A model generated the notes under the pieces. That model was not told the DNA's origin and ran no database searches. It saw only the letters and a list, made by a program, of their open reading frames with translations. Of a DNA stretch of 64,000 bases, positions 17,251 through 26,111 are shown piece after piece. Every line of letters starts with the position of its first letter. Position 1 is the stretch's first letter. The translations under genes and the position numbers were made by a program. The stretch is from NCBI RefSeq assembly GCF_014192225.1, contig NZ_JACHXS010000013.1, forward strand, positions 1 to 64,000, in the 5' to 3' direction. Source of the DNA: Pseudoduganella umbonata (GTDB lineage Bacteria > Pseudomonadota > Gammaproteobacteria > Burkholderiales > Burkholderiaceae_D).

Positions 17251-17988
17251 TCAAGCGAGCGCAGGCATCTCATCATAAGTCCTGCCGTTTATTTCCCGCC
17301 CATTGTACTTTTTCGCACGCTTTTTGCCATCGGCACCCCAGCCGCCCCACTGCTTGAAGAAAAACGCGGCACCTTGCTCTTCACACTGCGCTTGTATCGA
17401 CGTCACCCATTCGGGCTTCATCGGGCGCGCTTTGGGACCCGACTCACCTCCGACGATGACCCAATGGATGTCACTCAGATCAACCGTGCCCAAGTCTTCC
17501 AGTAGAGGTTCGACAGACAGGAACCGAACCGTGGCGTCGATATTACGCAACAGGTCGATCCTGGGGAGCCCATACTTGACGTCTTCTACCGAGACCCCAA
17601 TCCACGCGTTGCGTGGTGCACTTTTGTGCGCAAAATACTGAGCCAGTCGGTCAGCACGCTTGGTAAGAATCTGGAACGTATGCCAATGGGCTTTCGCTAT
17701 GGTGTTGAAAACGCGATCGACATACTCAAACGGTACCGCTTCATGGAAAAGGTCTGACATCGAGTTCACGAAGTAGACCGTCGGCTTCTTGCGCGTGAGC
17801 GGATCGCCTACCCGGTTTTCCAGCAGAGTGAGGGTAAAGCCATTTTCATAGCCAGGTGTGCCCATCGCCTGAAGCCTTTCGGCCATCTTCTCTGCATAGC
17901 AGTGCTTGCAACCAGGTGAGACCTTCGTACACCCGACAGTCGGGTTCCAGGTCATCTCTGTCCATTCGATCTTGCTACCGGTCGTCAT
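17251..17988 (-). CDS. three-Cys-motif protein, Gp37/Gp68 (DUF5131) family
   Basis: This 245-residue protein begins MTTGSKIEWTEMTWNPTVGC and carries Cys20, Cys27 and Cys30 (GCTKVSPGCKHCYAEK). This C-x6-C-x2-C cluster is what names the family and resembles the iron-sulphur site of radical SAM enzymes. WIGVSVED, RFLSVEPLL and VIVGGESG are further family landmarks. The family was first named from phage proteins; its reaction is unknown. Here it is the second gene of a four-gene minus-strand operon and overlaps the regulator gene by 14 bases. Its genetic partner TcmP follows directly. Confidence 0.88.
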   Translation of the reverse strand: MTTGSKIEWTEMTWNPTVGCTKVSPGCKHCYAEKMAERLQAMGTPGYENGFTLTLLENRVGDPLTRKKPTVYFVNSMSDLFHEAVPFEYVDRVFNTIAKAHWHTFQILTKRADRLAQYFAHKSAPRNAWIGVSVEDVKYGLPRIDLLRNIDATVRFLSVEPLLEDLGTVDLSDIHWVIVGGESGPKARPMKPEWVTSIQAQCEEQGAAFFFKQWGGWGADGKKRAKKYNGREINGRTYDEMPALA

Positions 17989-18238
17989 GTTTGCTCCCTA
18001 CGCTTTTGATTTTTCCCAAGTCTGCCGTGTCGATCAGTCGCACCAGTGCCTCCCGTTTGCTCAAGCCAGTTGCGTCACAGAGGTACTTCAACCGCTCGCT
18101 GGTCGCTTCTGGCAGCCACTCCTGGAGCCGCTGGTAGCCGGCGTCTTTTAGACGCTCGCGATAGTGGTTCTGCGCCTGCGAAATCTGATGCGCTCGACCG
18201 ACACTCCCATTCTGCATTGCTGATGAATTTTTCGGCAT
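17975..18238 (-). CDS. ribbon-helix-helix-like small protein, likely autoregulator of the TcmP operon
   Basis: The 87-residue protein has a flexible N-terminus. Then YRERLKDAGYQRLQEWLPEA could supply the DNA-binding strand, and ERLKYLCDATGLSKREALVR the two helices of a ribbon-helix-helix fold. It is first in the operon, and a perfect 7+7 palindrome overlapping the promoter lies just 13 bases before its start codon. Autorepression is therefore likely. It could alternatively be a small accessory DNA-binding subunit. Family assignment is by pattern only. Confidence 0.65.
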   Translation of the reverse strand: MPKNSSAMQNGSVGRAHQISQAQNHYRERLKDAGYQRLQEWLPEATSERLKYLCDATGLSKREALVRLIDTADLGKIKSVGSKHDDR

Positions 18239-18250
18239 AGTGATCAGTCC

Positions 18251-18291
18251 TGATTACAGTGTAATCATAGCAAATATGTTGAGAAAAACAA
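18251..18291 (-). promoter_or_regulatory. promoter and palindromic operator of the TcmP operon
   Basis: The palindrome TGATTAC-AGT-GTAATCA spans 18251-18267. On the minus strand it overlaps a -10 box TATGAT (18264-18269) that is 16 bases from a -35 box TTGTTT (18286-18291). A repressor bound here would block transcription. The rest of the gap, 18292-18537, shows no gene or clear signal. Confidence 0.7.
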
Positions 18292-18537
18292 TGTATTTCA
18301 AATCGCATTTCTAAGGAGAATTGCCAGGCTGAGACTGAGGCATGAAACATGCGTGCTGCCAAAAACAGCCTTTAATAAATAGCCGAACTCGGCCAAGGGA
18401 AAGAGCGCATGCTAATGCGACGACCAAACCGCTTGATGCGATATGAAATGGCGTCACTGAAGGAGCAAGGAAATGCTAACAATAACGCATGCAGTCCTGT
18501 TGCGCTGCCGCTGCTGTGGAAAGATGGAGTGGGGGGC

Positions 18538-20436
18538 TCACAACGGCTGCAAAAAATTGGCGGAACTAAGTTCTTGCAAGAATCGTTTCACTGATGATGG
18601 CGTCATGGCGGTTTTTTCAGCGTTATAGCCGTGTCGTCTGGTTGCAAAACGCACAGTATGTCTATCGAATGCGTTATAAAAGGCGGCTTCTATGTTTGAA
18701 CCTTTGCGCTGCGCAATAATTTCAACCGCTTTCTCTAAGCAAGTGTAGGCATCTTCAATAATGTTCCACATGACCACCGATTTGAATCCGGTTTCTGTGG
18801 GTCGGTGTTCGATCTCGATCCAATAAAACATGATGCCACAATATGAAAAATTGACTATGAGTGCACTGCGGTACGTATTGCTTACTCTGTGCTTACCTTT
18901 TTCTAAAATTCGCCAGCTTGGCCTAGTTCTCGCGCGGTATATCGTTTCGGGAGGTTCCACGAACGACCACACTGATAAATCATTCCGCCATTGCCGTAAT
19001 CTTGATAGGCGCGGCCCAAACGCACTGCAATCAGAAAGTAAGCCGTCTTTGCTAAGCTGTAGAAATACATCATAGACATGCGAGAAATGAAGATTCGGCA
19101 GTCGGATTTCTTGGTTGATATCGGACTTCGGATAGTTTCCCTGTTCATACGTCGGATGGCCAGTTGAAGTCATGTTGCTCTCGTTATCGACCGTGACCCT
19201 CTTTCCACCATAACGCTTGCTGTACTCTTTCTTCATCTCCAAAGTCGTCGGAGCGTTTTCCCATTGCCAGTCAATACCTTGAAAGTGATTTGTGTGCGAC
19301 TGTTCCTGCGCATCAAGCGCCGCGCTTATCACGGTATCTTCCAAACCGACCTGATCGGTGGTTTCCTGGGCAAAGGGTTTTGGTTCGTCAGTGAACTCTA
19401 CAGTATCACCATCCCTGTTATTGTTCGTTCGGCCAAGCACGATGGTTGGATAATGGCTGGGCCAATTCGACTTGGTAATGCTCGTCACTAGGAGTTTTGT
19501 GCCCTTATCCAGGTATCCAGCGGCTTTAATACGAAGACAGCGGAAAGTCAGTGATAAGGGCTCCTGTTTGGCCTGATATGGAATCCGTGCATTGGCGAAC
19601 CATACGGATGACTCGCTTGCTCTGCGCTCTTGCAAGCTCCGCGAATAGATGAGATTGGCCGATTCTCTACCGTAATCATCAAAGTATAAAACGGCTAGTA
19701 GAGGTGCACATGGGTCTGGCATGTTCAGCTGTAGAACAATGTCCCATTGTCCTTCATACATACGGGTTTTCTGCCCAGACTTGATGTCGTTGATGCATAT
19801 GGCCACCTCCAACTGGTCTTTCCAAGGGCCGTCGCAAAAGGCATTCGCCAAGGGCGAATTCAAGGCATAAAACGACTTGAAGATCGTAGTGCGAGGTATC
19901 ACGAACATCGTGTGCTTGTCTGCGATACGGCGTTCAATGAGCACGCAGCGCGATTGAAAAAATCTTTGGCTTTCCCCTTGAATTTTAGATGTTAAGCCAC
20001 TGAATTCAGAGCTGTTCAGTATTCTACTTGGAATACCTTTTGTCCAATACCTGGGTAAGGGAAAATCATCTGTTAGACTGTATTCCAAGCTGTCGTCTTC
20101 GCCAGGTGGCAAAGTTATACGGAATTCTTCATAACGCAGCTGTGTAACTAAACGCTTGTTCTGGTATATGTCGCCAATTGAAAATTTGGAAATAGTGCCT
20201 ACGTGCAGAGTGACACGAACCAAGTTGAGTGTATCGCTCTTTTGGCCTAGCATGCCTATGATTTCCTCGGTCGTCATGGCGGAAATTTGCGCCAGTGATG
20301 ACCGTGGCAGTTCCTGAAGAAGCACGGATATACCGGCTGAGCCTGTTCTGTGAAGTGCTTGCTGGAACCCGTCAATCCACTTGATAAGCCAAAGCTTGTC
20401 GTCAGCCGGAAACTCGTCTATTAAGGTCTCACTCAT
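18538..20436 (-). CDS. uncharacterised 632-residue protein, weakly TnsE-like
   Basis: No family can be named with confidence. The segment TMFVIPRTTIFKSFYALNSP (about residues 175-195) and PLLAVLYFDDYGRESANLIY (about 245-265) recall the N-terminal half of TnsE. A long polar linker (about 340-440) and a C-terminal domain with a beta-rich core (NTYRSALIVNFSYCGIMFYW) match TnsE's two-part plan and its slightly shorter length. In Tn7, TnsE directs insertion into replicating conjugal DNA. Here the gene is on the opposite strand and 10 kb from the tns operon, so it may instead be unrelated cargo. Base composition is lower in GC than the tns genes. Confidence 0.6.
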   Translation of the reverse strand: MSETLIDEFPADDKLWLIKWIDGFQQALHRTGSAGISVLLQELPRSSLAQISAMTTEEIIGMLGQKSDTLNLVRVTLHVGTISKFSIGDIYQNKRLVTQLRYEEFRITLPPGEDDSLEYSLTDDFPLPRYWTKGIPSRILNSSEFSGLTSKIQGESQRFFQSRCVLIERRIADKHTMFVIPRTTIFKSFYALNSPLANAFCDGPWKDQLEVAICINDIKSGQKTRMYEGQWDIVLQLNMPDPCAPLLAVLYFDDYGRESANLIYSRSLQERRASESSVWFANARIPYQAKQEPLSLTFRCLRIKAAGYLDKGTKLLVTSITKSNWPSHYPTIVLGRTNNNRDGDTVEFTDEPKPFAQETTDQVGLEDTVISAALDAQEQSHTNHFQGIDWQWENAPTTLEMKKEYSKRYGGKRVTVDNESNMTSTGHPTYEQGNYPKSDINQEIRLPNLHFSHVYDVFLQLSKDGLLSDCSAFGPRLSRLRQWRNDLSVWSFVEPPETIYRARTRPSWRILEKGKHRVSNTYRSALIVNFSYCGIMFYWIEIEHRPTETGFKSVVMWNIIEDAYTCLEKAVEIIAQRKGSNIEAAFYNAFDRHTVRFATRRHGYNAEKTAMTPSSVKRFLQELSSANFLQPL

Positions 20437-20446
20437 ATGGTAGTGC

Positions 20447-20980
20447 TCACGTACTAGAGGTAACGTAATGTACCCCAGTCGCGCGTTTACTTGTAGGCAT
20501 AACGCGAATTTGGAGGCTAGGAAATATGAGTTGGAGTAGCGTAGCAGCGAGCCTGGGCTGATGGCTATCTCCCATTGCGCGCTGCCGTGACGACAGATGC
20601 CCGTGCAGCTCGGGCCATCCTTCCAATTCTTCGGCGCACATCAAAACACGGGCAGTATCTAATATCCAGATTGCGCCTGATCCGACCCTTTCCCTTGCGA
20701 ATAGCATTCCATATGGCAGCAGAACTTTCATGGTGGCATTGTGAGCGCTATCAAAATGCCGGTGGCACTTATTCAGTCGGCTCCCCTGATCTAACATGCG
20801 CCTGCTATACGTCTTTTCGGTGAGCTCTACAGGCCTACTTGATGCAAATTTCCCAACATAAAGAATTCTCGTGAGCATATCTCGTCGACTTTGGCTTTGT
20901 CGCAGAAAACCAACTTTTGGTATTCCTGATGTGGTGCTAAGTGATAAATTTCTAGTCAGTTTGCAGCTTACCAAGTACAT
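20447..20980 (-). CDS. hypothetical protein upstream of the 632-residue gene
   Basis: This 177-codon frame ends ten bases before the next gene on the same strand, which suggests an operon. The part from MLTRILYVGKF onward (start about 20878, about 143 residues) looks more protein-like than the first 34 residues, so the downstream ATG is a possible true start. Stretches such as MKVLLPYGMLFARERVGSGA and IWILDTARVLMCAEEL read as a mixed alpha/beta protein. No family, catalytic motif or membrane segment is recognised. Confidence 0.45.
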   Translation of the reverse strand: MYLVSCKLTRNLSLSTTSGIPKVGFLRQSQSRRDMLTRILYVGKFASSRPVELTEKTYSRRMLDQGSRLNKCHRHFDSAHNATMKVLLPYGMLFARERVGSGAIWILDTARVLMCAEELEGWPELHGHLSSRQRAMGDSHQPRLAATLLQLIFPSLQIRVMPTSKRATGVHYVTSST

Positions 20981-21037
20981 TAATTAAAAAGAAGATTTTT
21001 ATGACCCCAAGCTAACCCCTATTTAGGCGAGCAAGTG

Positions 21038-22021
21038 ATGAATGAGTCATTTTGGTTGCGGTCGTTGCAAAATGCCAATAAGAAAATGGTATTTTCTAAG
21101 ACGCGCCGCGCATTACTCAAGACCTCCTGCGCTACTTTTATAATCAATTCAATAATTGGGTTTCAGGCGCTTGCTAGCCAAGCTGCGATAAACAAGATTA
21201 GCTGGAGGATAAACGCTTCGTCTTTCGCATCTGGCATAAATAGGTTTTTCAAGCTTGTACATAGCTCATCAATATCGGGCGGATCGTTTCCAATCTCATC
21301 ATTGCTGTGGTACTTCCCCTTGAATATTATTACTCCTGATGGATTCAAGCGCTTGGGTAGTCGGGGGGAAGTTAGATTTACAACCTCAACCGCAACTTCA
21401 AAATCGAAATATGACTCTTTAGATTTTGTTGACGCTTCAATTGGCAATATAACCGTCGTTCTACCGGAGATTATTGAGGCAGATTACTTTCGAGATGGCA
21501 CTAGCGTGAAATTTAACTTTAGAAATTCATTGCCCCAGATTATTATCTGGAAAATCCCGCAAGAACTGAAGGTTCCAAAATCGTTACGGGTGCAATCAAT
21601 AAAATTCTCAGAGGAAAACACCCTTATTCTGTTATCAAATTCGGTTAACACGCAGCTATTGGAAATAAACCTTTTTGTAGAGCAAAAAGGATCGCAGGGA
21701 GTGCAAGTCGCCTCTTCTGGGCCAATGGAAATAACGAATGCATTTACGCTTTTAGCTCGCAGTTCAACAATTTGCTGTAATGGGAATTGCGTCAGGGATG
21801 ATGGCGCCATTGGCTCCGAGAATGATCTCAACAAGTACTGGTCTATAATCCAACGAATTACTCCTCCTCACTCTGGACAATGTTACCTTCGTTTGGTAGA
21901 AAAAGACACCCCACCTTTGGACGTCCACCATAGAGAAATTGCGGCAGGCTTTCGAACCATGGAAGCTGCATCAGATGCACTGAACACCAAATATCGCGAC
22001 GAATGCACTCCTCGAAATTAA
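21038..22021 (+). CDS. hypothetical exported protein with Tat-like signal
   Basis: The product has about 327 residues (ATG at 21038; a GTG at 21035 is adjacent). After some 20 polar residues comes SKTRRALLKTSCATFIINSI ending in ALA, which resembles a twin-arginine signal (RRxxLK) with an AxA cleavage site. The mature region is beta-rich with FYTFRG-like alternation and a CCNGNC cluster (about residue 247). No family is recognised. It is the first of four genes in a strongly AT-rich block, overlapping the next gene by 19 bases. Export by Tat is inferred. Confidence 0.6.
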   Translation: MNESFWLRSLQNANKKMVFSKTRRALLKTSCATFIINSIIGFQALASQAAINKISWRINASSFASGINRFFKLVHSSSISGGSFPISSLLWYFPLNIITPDGFKRLGSRGEVRFTTSTATSKSKYDSLDFVDASIGNITVVLPEIIEADYFRDGTSVKFNFRNSLPQIIIWKIPQELKVPKSLRVQSIKFSEENTLILLSNSVNTQLLEINLFVEQKGSQGVQVASSGPMEITNAFTLLARSSTICCNGNCVRDDGAIGSENDLNKYWSIIQRITPPHSGQCYLRLVEKDTPPLDVHHREIAAGFRTMEAASDALNTKYRDECTPRN

Positions 22022-22587
22022 GAAGGCGATATATAGCAGTTACTCCTTTTGCAATCCTACATGTGTGGTTGCAGATTTTTCTAGATGGCAGTCCGCTGCT
22101 GAGTGCTGGAGTAACACTTGTTCAGTTAGCAGGAGTTTTCTTCGGAGGAATGCCTGGTTCATTAAATTGGTTAATTTTCTCGCGTGAACCACGGTTAATT
22201 CCAAATAGGCGATCTTGGGATAATGCTATGCATTGGTTTATTATAATATCCATGGGCGCTTGGGCACTCTTAGGCAATTCACTATCAGAAGAATTCTTGC
22301 CACTATCGAGCTCCTTCCTATTTTTCATTTATGCTACTGCTAAGTTTGGCTGTAGCTACGTCGGTTGTTGTGGTTGGAATGAGAACGTGGGTTCACAGCG
22401 TATCTTGAGAGAGCTAACATCACTGCAAATTATAGAGTCTAGTTTAGCATTCGTGGCGGGAATAATTGTCATCTTATGGGTTCTTATTTGCGGCGCCGAA
22501 GAAAATCCAATTCGTTTTTATCTCGCAGCTATTTGCGTCCATATGTTCATGCGTGAAATTTTTACGTCGGAACGAATGCGAGACTAA
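22003..22587 (+). CDS. polytopic membrane protein with Lgt-like GCC motif
   Basis: The 194-residue product has about six hydrophobic segments. The segment YATAKFGCSYVGCCGW (about residues 109-124) resembles the RxGCxxxGCCxG signature seen in proteins annotated as Lgt-like (prolipoprotein diacylglyceryl transferase family). It is shorter than Lgt (about 260-290 residues) and the catalytic His/Arg region of Lgt is not obvious, so enzymatic function is doubtful. It overlaps the gene for a Tat-like exported protein, suggesting that the two proteins act together at the membrane. Very AT-rich. Confidence 0.6.
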   Translation: MHSSKLRRRYIAVTPFAILHVWLQIFLDGSPLLSAGVTLVQLAGVFFGGMPGSLNWLIFSREPRLIPNRRSWDNAMHWFIIISMGAWALLGNSLSEEFLPLSSSFLFFIYATAKFGCSYVGCCGWNENVGSQRILRELTSLQIIESSLAFVAGIIVILWVLICGAEENPIRFYLAAICVHMFMREIFTSERMRD

Positions 22588-22676
22588 AATACTGGGGCTC
22601 ATGATAGGGTTGTAGTATTTTCTTGCAAATCCGTATTTGAATTCTTGGTCTAAATATAGTTACGCGAAGAGGTCAT

Positions 22677-23519
22677 ATGCAACATATTCGTGAGGAATCC
22701 CGGTCTATAACTTTCACTCGAGCCAATCCGGAAGAGGTGTTTTTAATTGGGTCAGAACACTTGAGCTTCTTAAGTGATGTACGTTTGTCGTTTTGGTGTA
22801 TTTCTACGTTCCCGACACCGCAAGTTCAGACTAGTGCCATTGCAGATCTTAGGGTCTACTTCAATGGAAAGGATATATCGAGAGATTTAGCGGGCGCGAT
22901 TGCCAAGGCACTTGACTTTTTGGCAGGGTCGCGAGCTCAATATGAAAAAGCGATGAATCGATGGATTAGCATTCTTGAGCATGAGTCCGCAATAATCGGA
23001 TTGTCGCGGTCTATGATAGATGAGCAAAAGAGATTAGCTAGCGAATTTGTAAAGAAGGATTGGAGGGAATTCTTTTTAACGTTAAGGACTGAAGGCTTTG
23101 GATATCGTGGAGCCCTACACCCTCTCCACTTTCTTTTTCGTGAAATATCTATTCCACCGCTCTCATTGCGAGATATTCTTTATCCAGAATCCGCTGACGA
23201 TGATTATCCACTCAATTCAATCGATGATATACGGCTAGTTTTCGCTAACGGACCATCTCGCATTTATCAAGCGGGTTATATGCCTATAGCTTTGCAATAT
23301 GAGGGCTATATGTATTGCAAAGTTAAATGCGTATTGGACGACTCTTGGGAAAAGGAGATGAGTCAACGTTTGACAGACCTTTCTTTGCAAGTGGCTAATA
23401 TTTCTGACCAAATGCTCGAACTCAAGAGTACATATCAGGAATTTGAGCTCCGAGCCGCTGAATTCAAGTCTATAGCGGACGGAATTGAAGCCGCTCTGAA
23501 TGAATCTTCACCGAGGTAA
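22677..23519 (+). CDS. hypothetical protein with C-terminal coiled coil
   Basis: The start at 22677 has the ribosome-binding site GAAGAGG. The 280-residue protein is soluble, with an N-terminal beta-rich part (VFLIGSEHLSFLSDVRLSFW), a middle helical segment, and a C-terminal heptad-like region (MSQRLTDLSLQVANISDQML to the end, about residues 223-275) likely to form a coiled coil. No family is recognised. Its stop is two bases before the next start, so the two products probably form a complex. Codon use is AT-rich, as in its neighbours. Confidence 0.7.
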   Translation: MQHIREESRSITFTRANPEEVFLIGSEHLSFLSDVRLSFWCISTFPTPQVQTSAIADLRVYFNGKDISRDLAGAIAKALDFLAGSRAQYEKAMNRWISILEHESAIIGLSRSMIDEQKRLASEFVKKDWREFFLTLRTEGFGYRGALHPLHFLFREISIPPLSLRDILYPESADDDYPLNSIDDIRLVFANGPSRIYQAGYMPIALQYEGYMYCKVKCVLDDSWEKEMSQRLTDLSLQVANISDQMLELKSTYQEFELRAAEFKSIADGIEAALNESSPR

Positions 23520-23521
23520 CC

Positions 23522-24817
23522 ATGTCCCGAGATGAAAGGGTTTCTCAAAAAAACAGGAAGAGAATTGCAGGACAATTTAGTCAGTTGTCGGAAAGTTTTC
23601 ATAAAAATAGTTCTCTTGCGAATGGTTTGATCACTTCCTCAAGAACTATTATTAGCTCTTTACCTTCTGTTGAAAACCATACTCTAACGCAGCATCTTTT
23701 TGCGGCACGTAATAGTGTGCGTAAAGCGACCCCTTCGTCCCACACTTTAGAGTTGCTATTTCGGTTAAGTCATAAAGATGTGAAGAAAGCGGTTTCGTAC
23801 CTAACCCCGAATTTCCGCAATTTAGATTTCGAGATTGAGGTTAGAACATGGGAATTGCACTCAGTCGACAAGTCTTCTAGCGCTTTCTCAGAGCGTATTG
23901 ATCAGATCATTCTCTCTCAGATTCTTACAATAAAAATCGGAACGAGTGTTGCTGGAGAGGTCGAGTTGATAATGCCACTTTTCCTGCGTTGGCAGGGGGC
24001 GACATTGGACGAAATATATGTGCGAGCGGCTTCCACTCCGCTAATCAAAGCGATTGATGATGGAGGGGGGCTCTTTGTTTCTGGCATTCGTTCTCGCGTT
24101 GTGGCTTCAGTTTTTGCTAACATACTCTCCAAGAAGATCGATGTTGCGTTACCGATGGGTCTACGCAGCATGAACTTACAAAATCGTTCTATAATCGTCA
24201 AAGATGATATAATCCGATTTCATTTTACTTCTCGTGGTGCAAGAACACGTACCGACGAAGGTCAAGCACCTGTCTCAGACGATGGAATAAGTATCAAGCT
24301 AACCGACAATTTCGTCGATAGAATGGTCCGTGAAAAAGTGAGAATAGCTCTTGCTGACCAGGATGTTTCGCTTAGTTCATTCTCAATTCATTTCGATAGA
24401 TCATCTCAGAAATTAATAGTCATTTTGATAGGCAGTACACGTTTCAAGAAGTATTTTGGCAACATCAAAGTCAGTGCTACTGGAAATGCCAAAGTCAGGC
24501 AACCAATTGCCCTCTTAATAGGAGATGGGAAAAATTTATTGATTCGGTCGGTGGGCGCCCCGTCTCTTGTTGGTGAGCCATGGCCTTCGGACGTTAAGGC
24601 GCATATGGATACTCTAATCGGTGGTGGAGTAGGAGTCAGCGTCCCCGACGAAGCAGTCGAATTCATTTGGAATTTACTAAAGCGTTTAGGGCTGCGAACC
24701 AAATTCGCATTAAAGCCGCACACGGTCTCTGAAACAATTTCTGTAAATCCCTTTATAGTGAAGAGTTTGCTGATTCGTGAAAAAGATATTATTTTGGAGT
24801 TATTTTCTTCTATATAG
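23522..24817 (+). CDS. hypothetical 431-residue protein
   Basis: I recognise no family. The N-terminal 60 residues are helical and polar, the middle is mixed alpha/beta (FEIEVRTWELH, ILTIKIGTSVAGEVELIMPL), and two further beta-rich segments follow (FSIHFDRSSQKLIVILIG; QPIALLIGDGKNLLIR). There is no signal peptide, membrane segment or nucleotide-binding loop. It is the last gene of the AT-rich block and is coupled to the coiled-coil gene by a two-base gap. Lack of obvious catalytic motifs suggests a structural or binding role. Confidence 0.7.
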   Translation: MSRDERVSQKNRKRIAGQFSQLSESFHKNSSLANGLITSSRTIISSLPSVENHTLTQHLFAARNSVRKATPSSHTLELLFRLSHKDVKKAVSYLTPNFRNLDFEIEVRTWELHSVDKSSSAFSERIDQIILSQILTIKIGTSVAGEVELIMPLFLRWQGATLDEIYVRAASTPLIKAIDDGGGLFVSGIRSRVVASVFANILSKKIDVALPMGLRSMNLQNRSIIVKDDIIRFHFTSRGARTRTDEGQAPVSDDGISIKLTDNFVDRMVREKVRIALADQDVSLSSFSIHFDRSSQKLIVILIGSTRFKKYFGNIKVSATGNAKVRQPIALLIGDGKNLLIRSVGAPSLVGEPWPSDVKAHMDTLIGGGVGVSVPDEAVEFIWNLLKRLGLRTKFALKPHTVSETISVNPFIVKSLLIREKDIILELFSSI

Positions 24818-25013
24818 GTCTGGTAGTTTTTCTGCATTTATGGCTTGCGATTACATAAGATGTTCCGATTTACGCAGCAGACTAAGCCCCTAAATTTACT
24901 TCCTACTTTCCAGATGCCGGTAGCTATATGCTGCGTTTTTTGCTATGCGAATCCGATTGCTCCTTAGAGACTGCTGCCGACAATCCGCATTCCCGCTGAG
25001 AGAAGAGACTATG

Positions 25014-26020
25014 GGGCACCTCGAATTACCGATAATCCGGGCTTAGACGTGAAGAATACGGCGGCGTAAGAGGTCAGAGCATGACCTGGCGAGCCTTGTT
25101 GTGGCTCATTTCCCGTCCAGGCTCACCGCTTTCGGTGGTCCAGACGAGCTTTGAGCATTAAGACGCCGAAATCTTTGCTTCCCGCAGGTAGCAAAGACGG
25201 CGCAGGTTATAGCTTGCTGCCTTGCAGTGCAGATGCAGCACTGCATGCGCCAGGCCAATTGAGCGCAGCACCTTGCCGCCCAGTTTGGCCGGGTCGGTGA
25301 AGACATGTTCGACGTGTGCACGCGGGATGGCGATGCGCCGGTTGCAGCGCGACAGCTTGTAGCCGAAGTAGGGCTTGCCTTGTTTCTGTTTCTTCGTCCA
25401 GCGTGCGTCCAGGTCCTTCTGCCGCCGCTTCGGCGGCGACCAGTCAGCTGGCATGGCGTTGTCGCCCACAACCGTCGCTTTTTCTTCCTTGGTCAGCGAC
25501 TTGTTTCGGCGCCTGCACGATGGAAGCATCAACCATCTGGCCGCCATGGGCAATGTAGCCATGCCCTGCGAGTTGCCGGTTCACGGCGTCAAACACGCTC
25601 TCGCTGGTGCCGGCTGTGATCAGGCGCTCCTTGAAAGTCTCGATCGTGGTGCGGTCCGGAATCTGACTCGAATCACGCAGTCCGGCAAAGCGTTGGAAGC
25701 TGCGGCGATCCAGCAACTGGAACTCCATGTGCTCGTCGGAGAGATTGAACAGCTGCTGGATCAGCAGAATCCGCACCATGATCTCGGTCGGGAACGGCGG
25801 CCTCCCGCCGCGTTCTCGGCTTGACCGTGGTACCGCTTCGTCGACTGCTGCAGCCAGTGCTGCGAAATCGACATGCGGCTCCAGCACTTGCAGCGCATCG
25901 CCAAGCTTCGTCAGCTTGGCCTCGCGCCTGAGCGGCAAACAGGTTGGGTTCTATCATGGCAGAGTCGTTAAGTTCGATGCACCGCCATCATGCCACGGAC
26001 GGAGAGTTTTTGAGGTGCCC
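25014..26020 (-). mobile_element. IS5-family insertion sequence remnant
   Basis: Nine-base inverted ends GGGCACCTC (25014-25022) and GAGGTGCCC (26012-26020) enclose a decayed transposase gene. No matching short target duplication is visible next to them, so one flank may have been rearranged. At about 1.0 kb it is shorter than a full element because of an internal deletion. Confidence 0.8.
25158..25938 (-). pseudogene. IS5-family transposase, frameshifted and internally deleted
   Basis: From 25938 the frame reads a normal IS5-group N-terminus (RGGRPPFPTEIMVRILLIQQ, then QMVDASIVQAPKQ with the first catalytic Asp). Near 25501 a single-base change moves the frame, which continues as SLTKEEKATVVGDN and RRQKDLDARWTKK. 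After YFGYKLS the sequence jumps to RIAIPRAHVEHVF near the C-terminus. Roughly 90-100 residues are missing, including the second catalytic Asp. The gene is certainly inactive. Confidence 0.9.
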
Positions 26021-26111
26021 TAGGGCAAGCCATCTGGTGGCGATCGAGAACAATTGCCTATATACGAGTGGGACTGCTATGCTGAGCCGCATCTGAAACG
26101 AAGGTTTGGCT

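Noticed and set aside
18409..18594. 61-codon plus-strand frame in the gap before the 632-residue gene
   Set aside because: It runs into the 3' end of the opposite-strand gene and lacks protein-like composition.
20575..20823. 82-codon plus-strand frame opposite the 177-codon gene
   Set aside because: No ribosome site and no neighbour in that direction; the minus-strand frame is longer and linked to the next gene.
25014..26020. intact IS element
   Set aside because: The transposase is frameshifted and lacks a central block with a catalytic residue.
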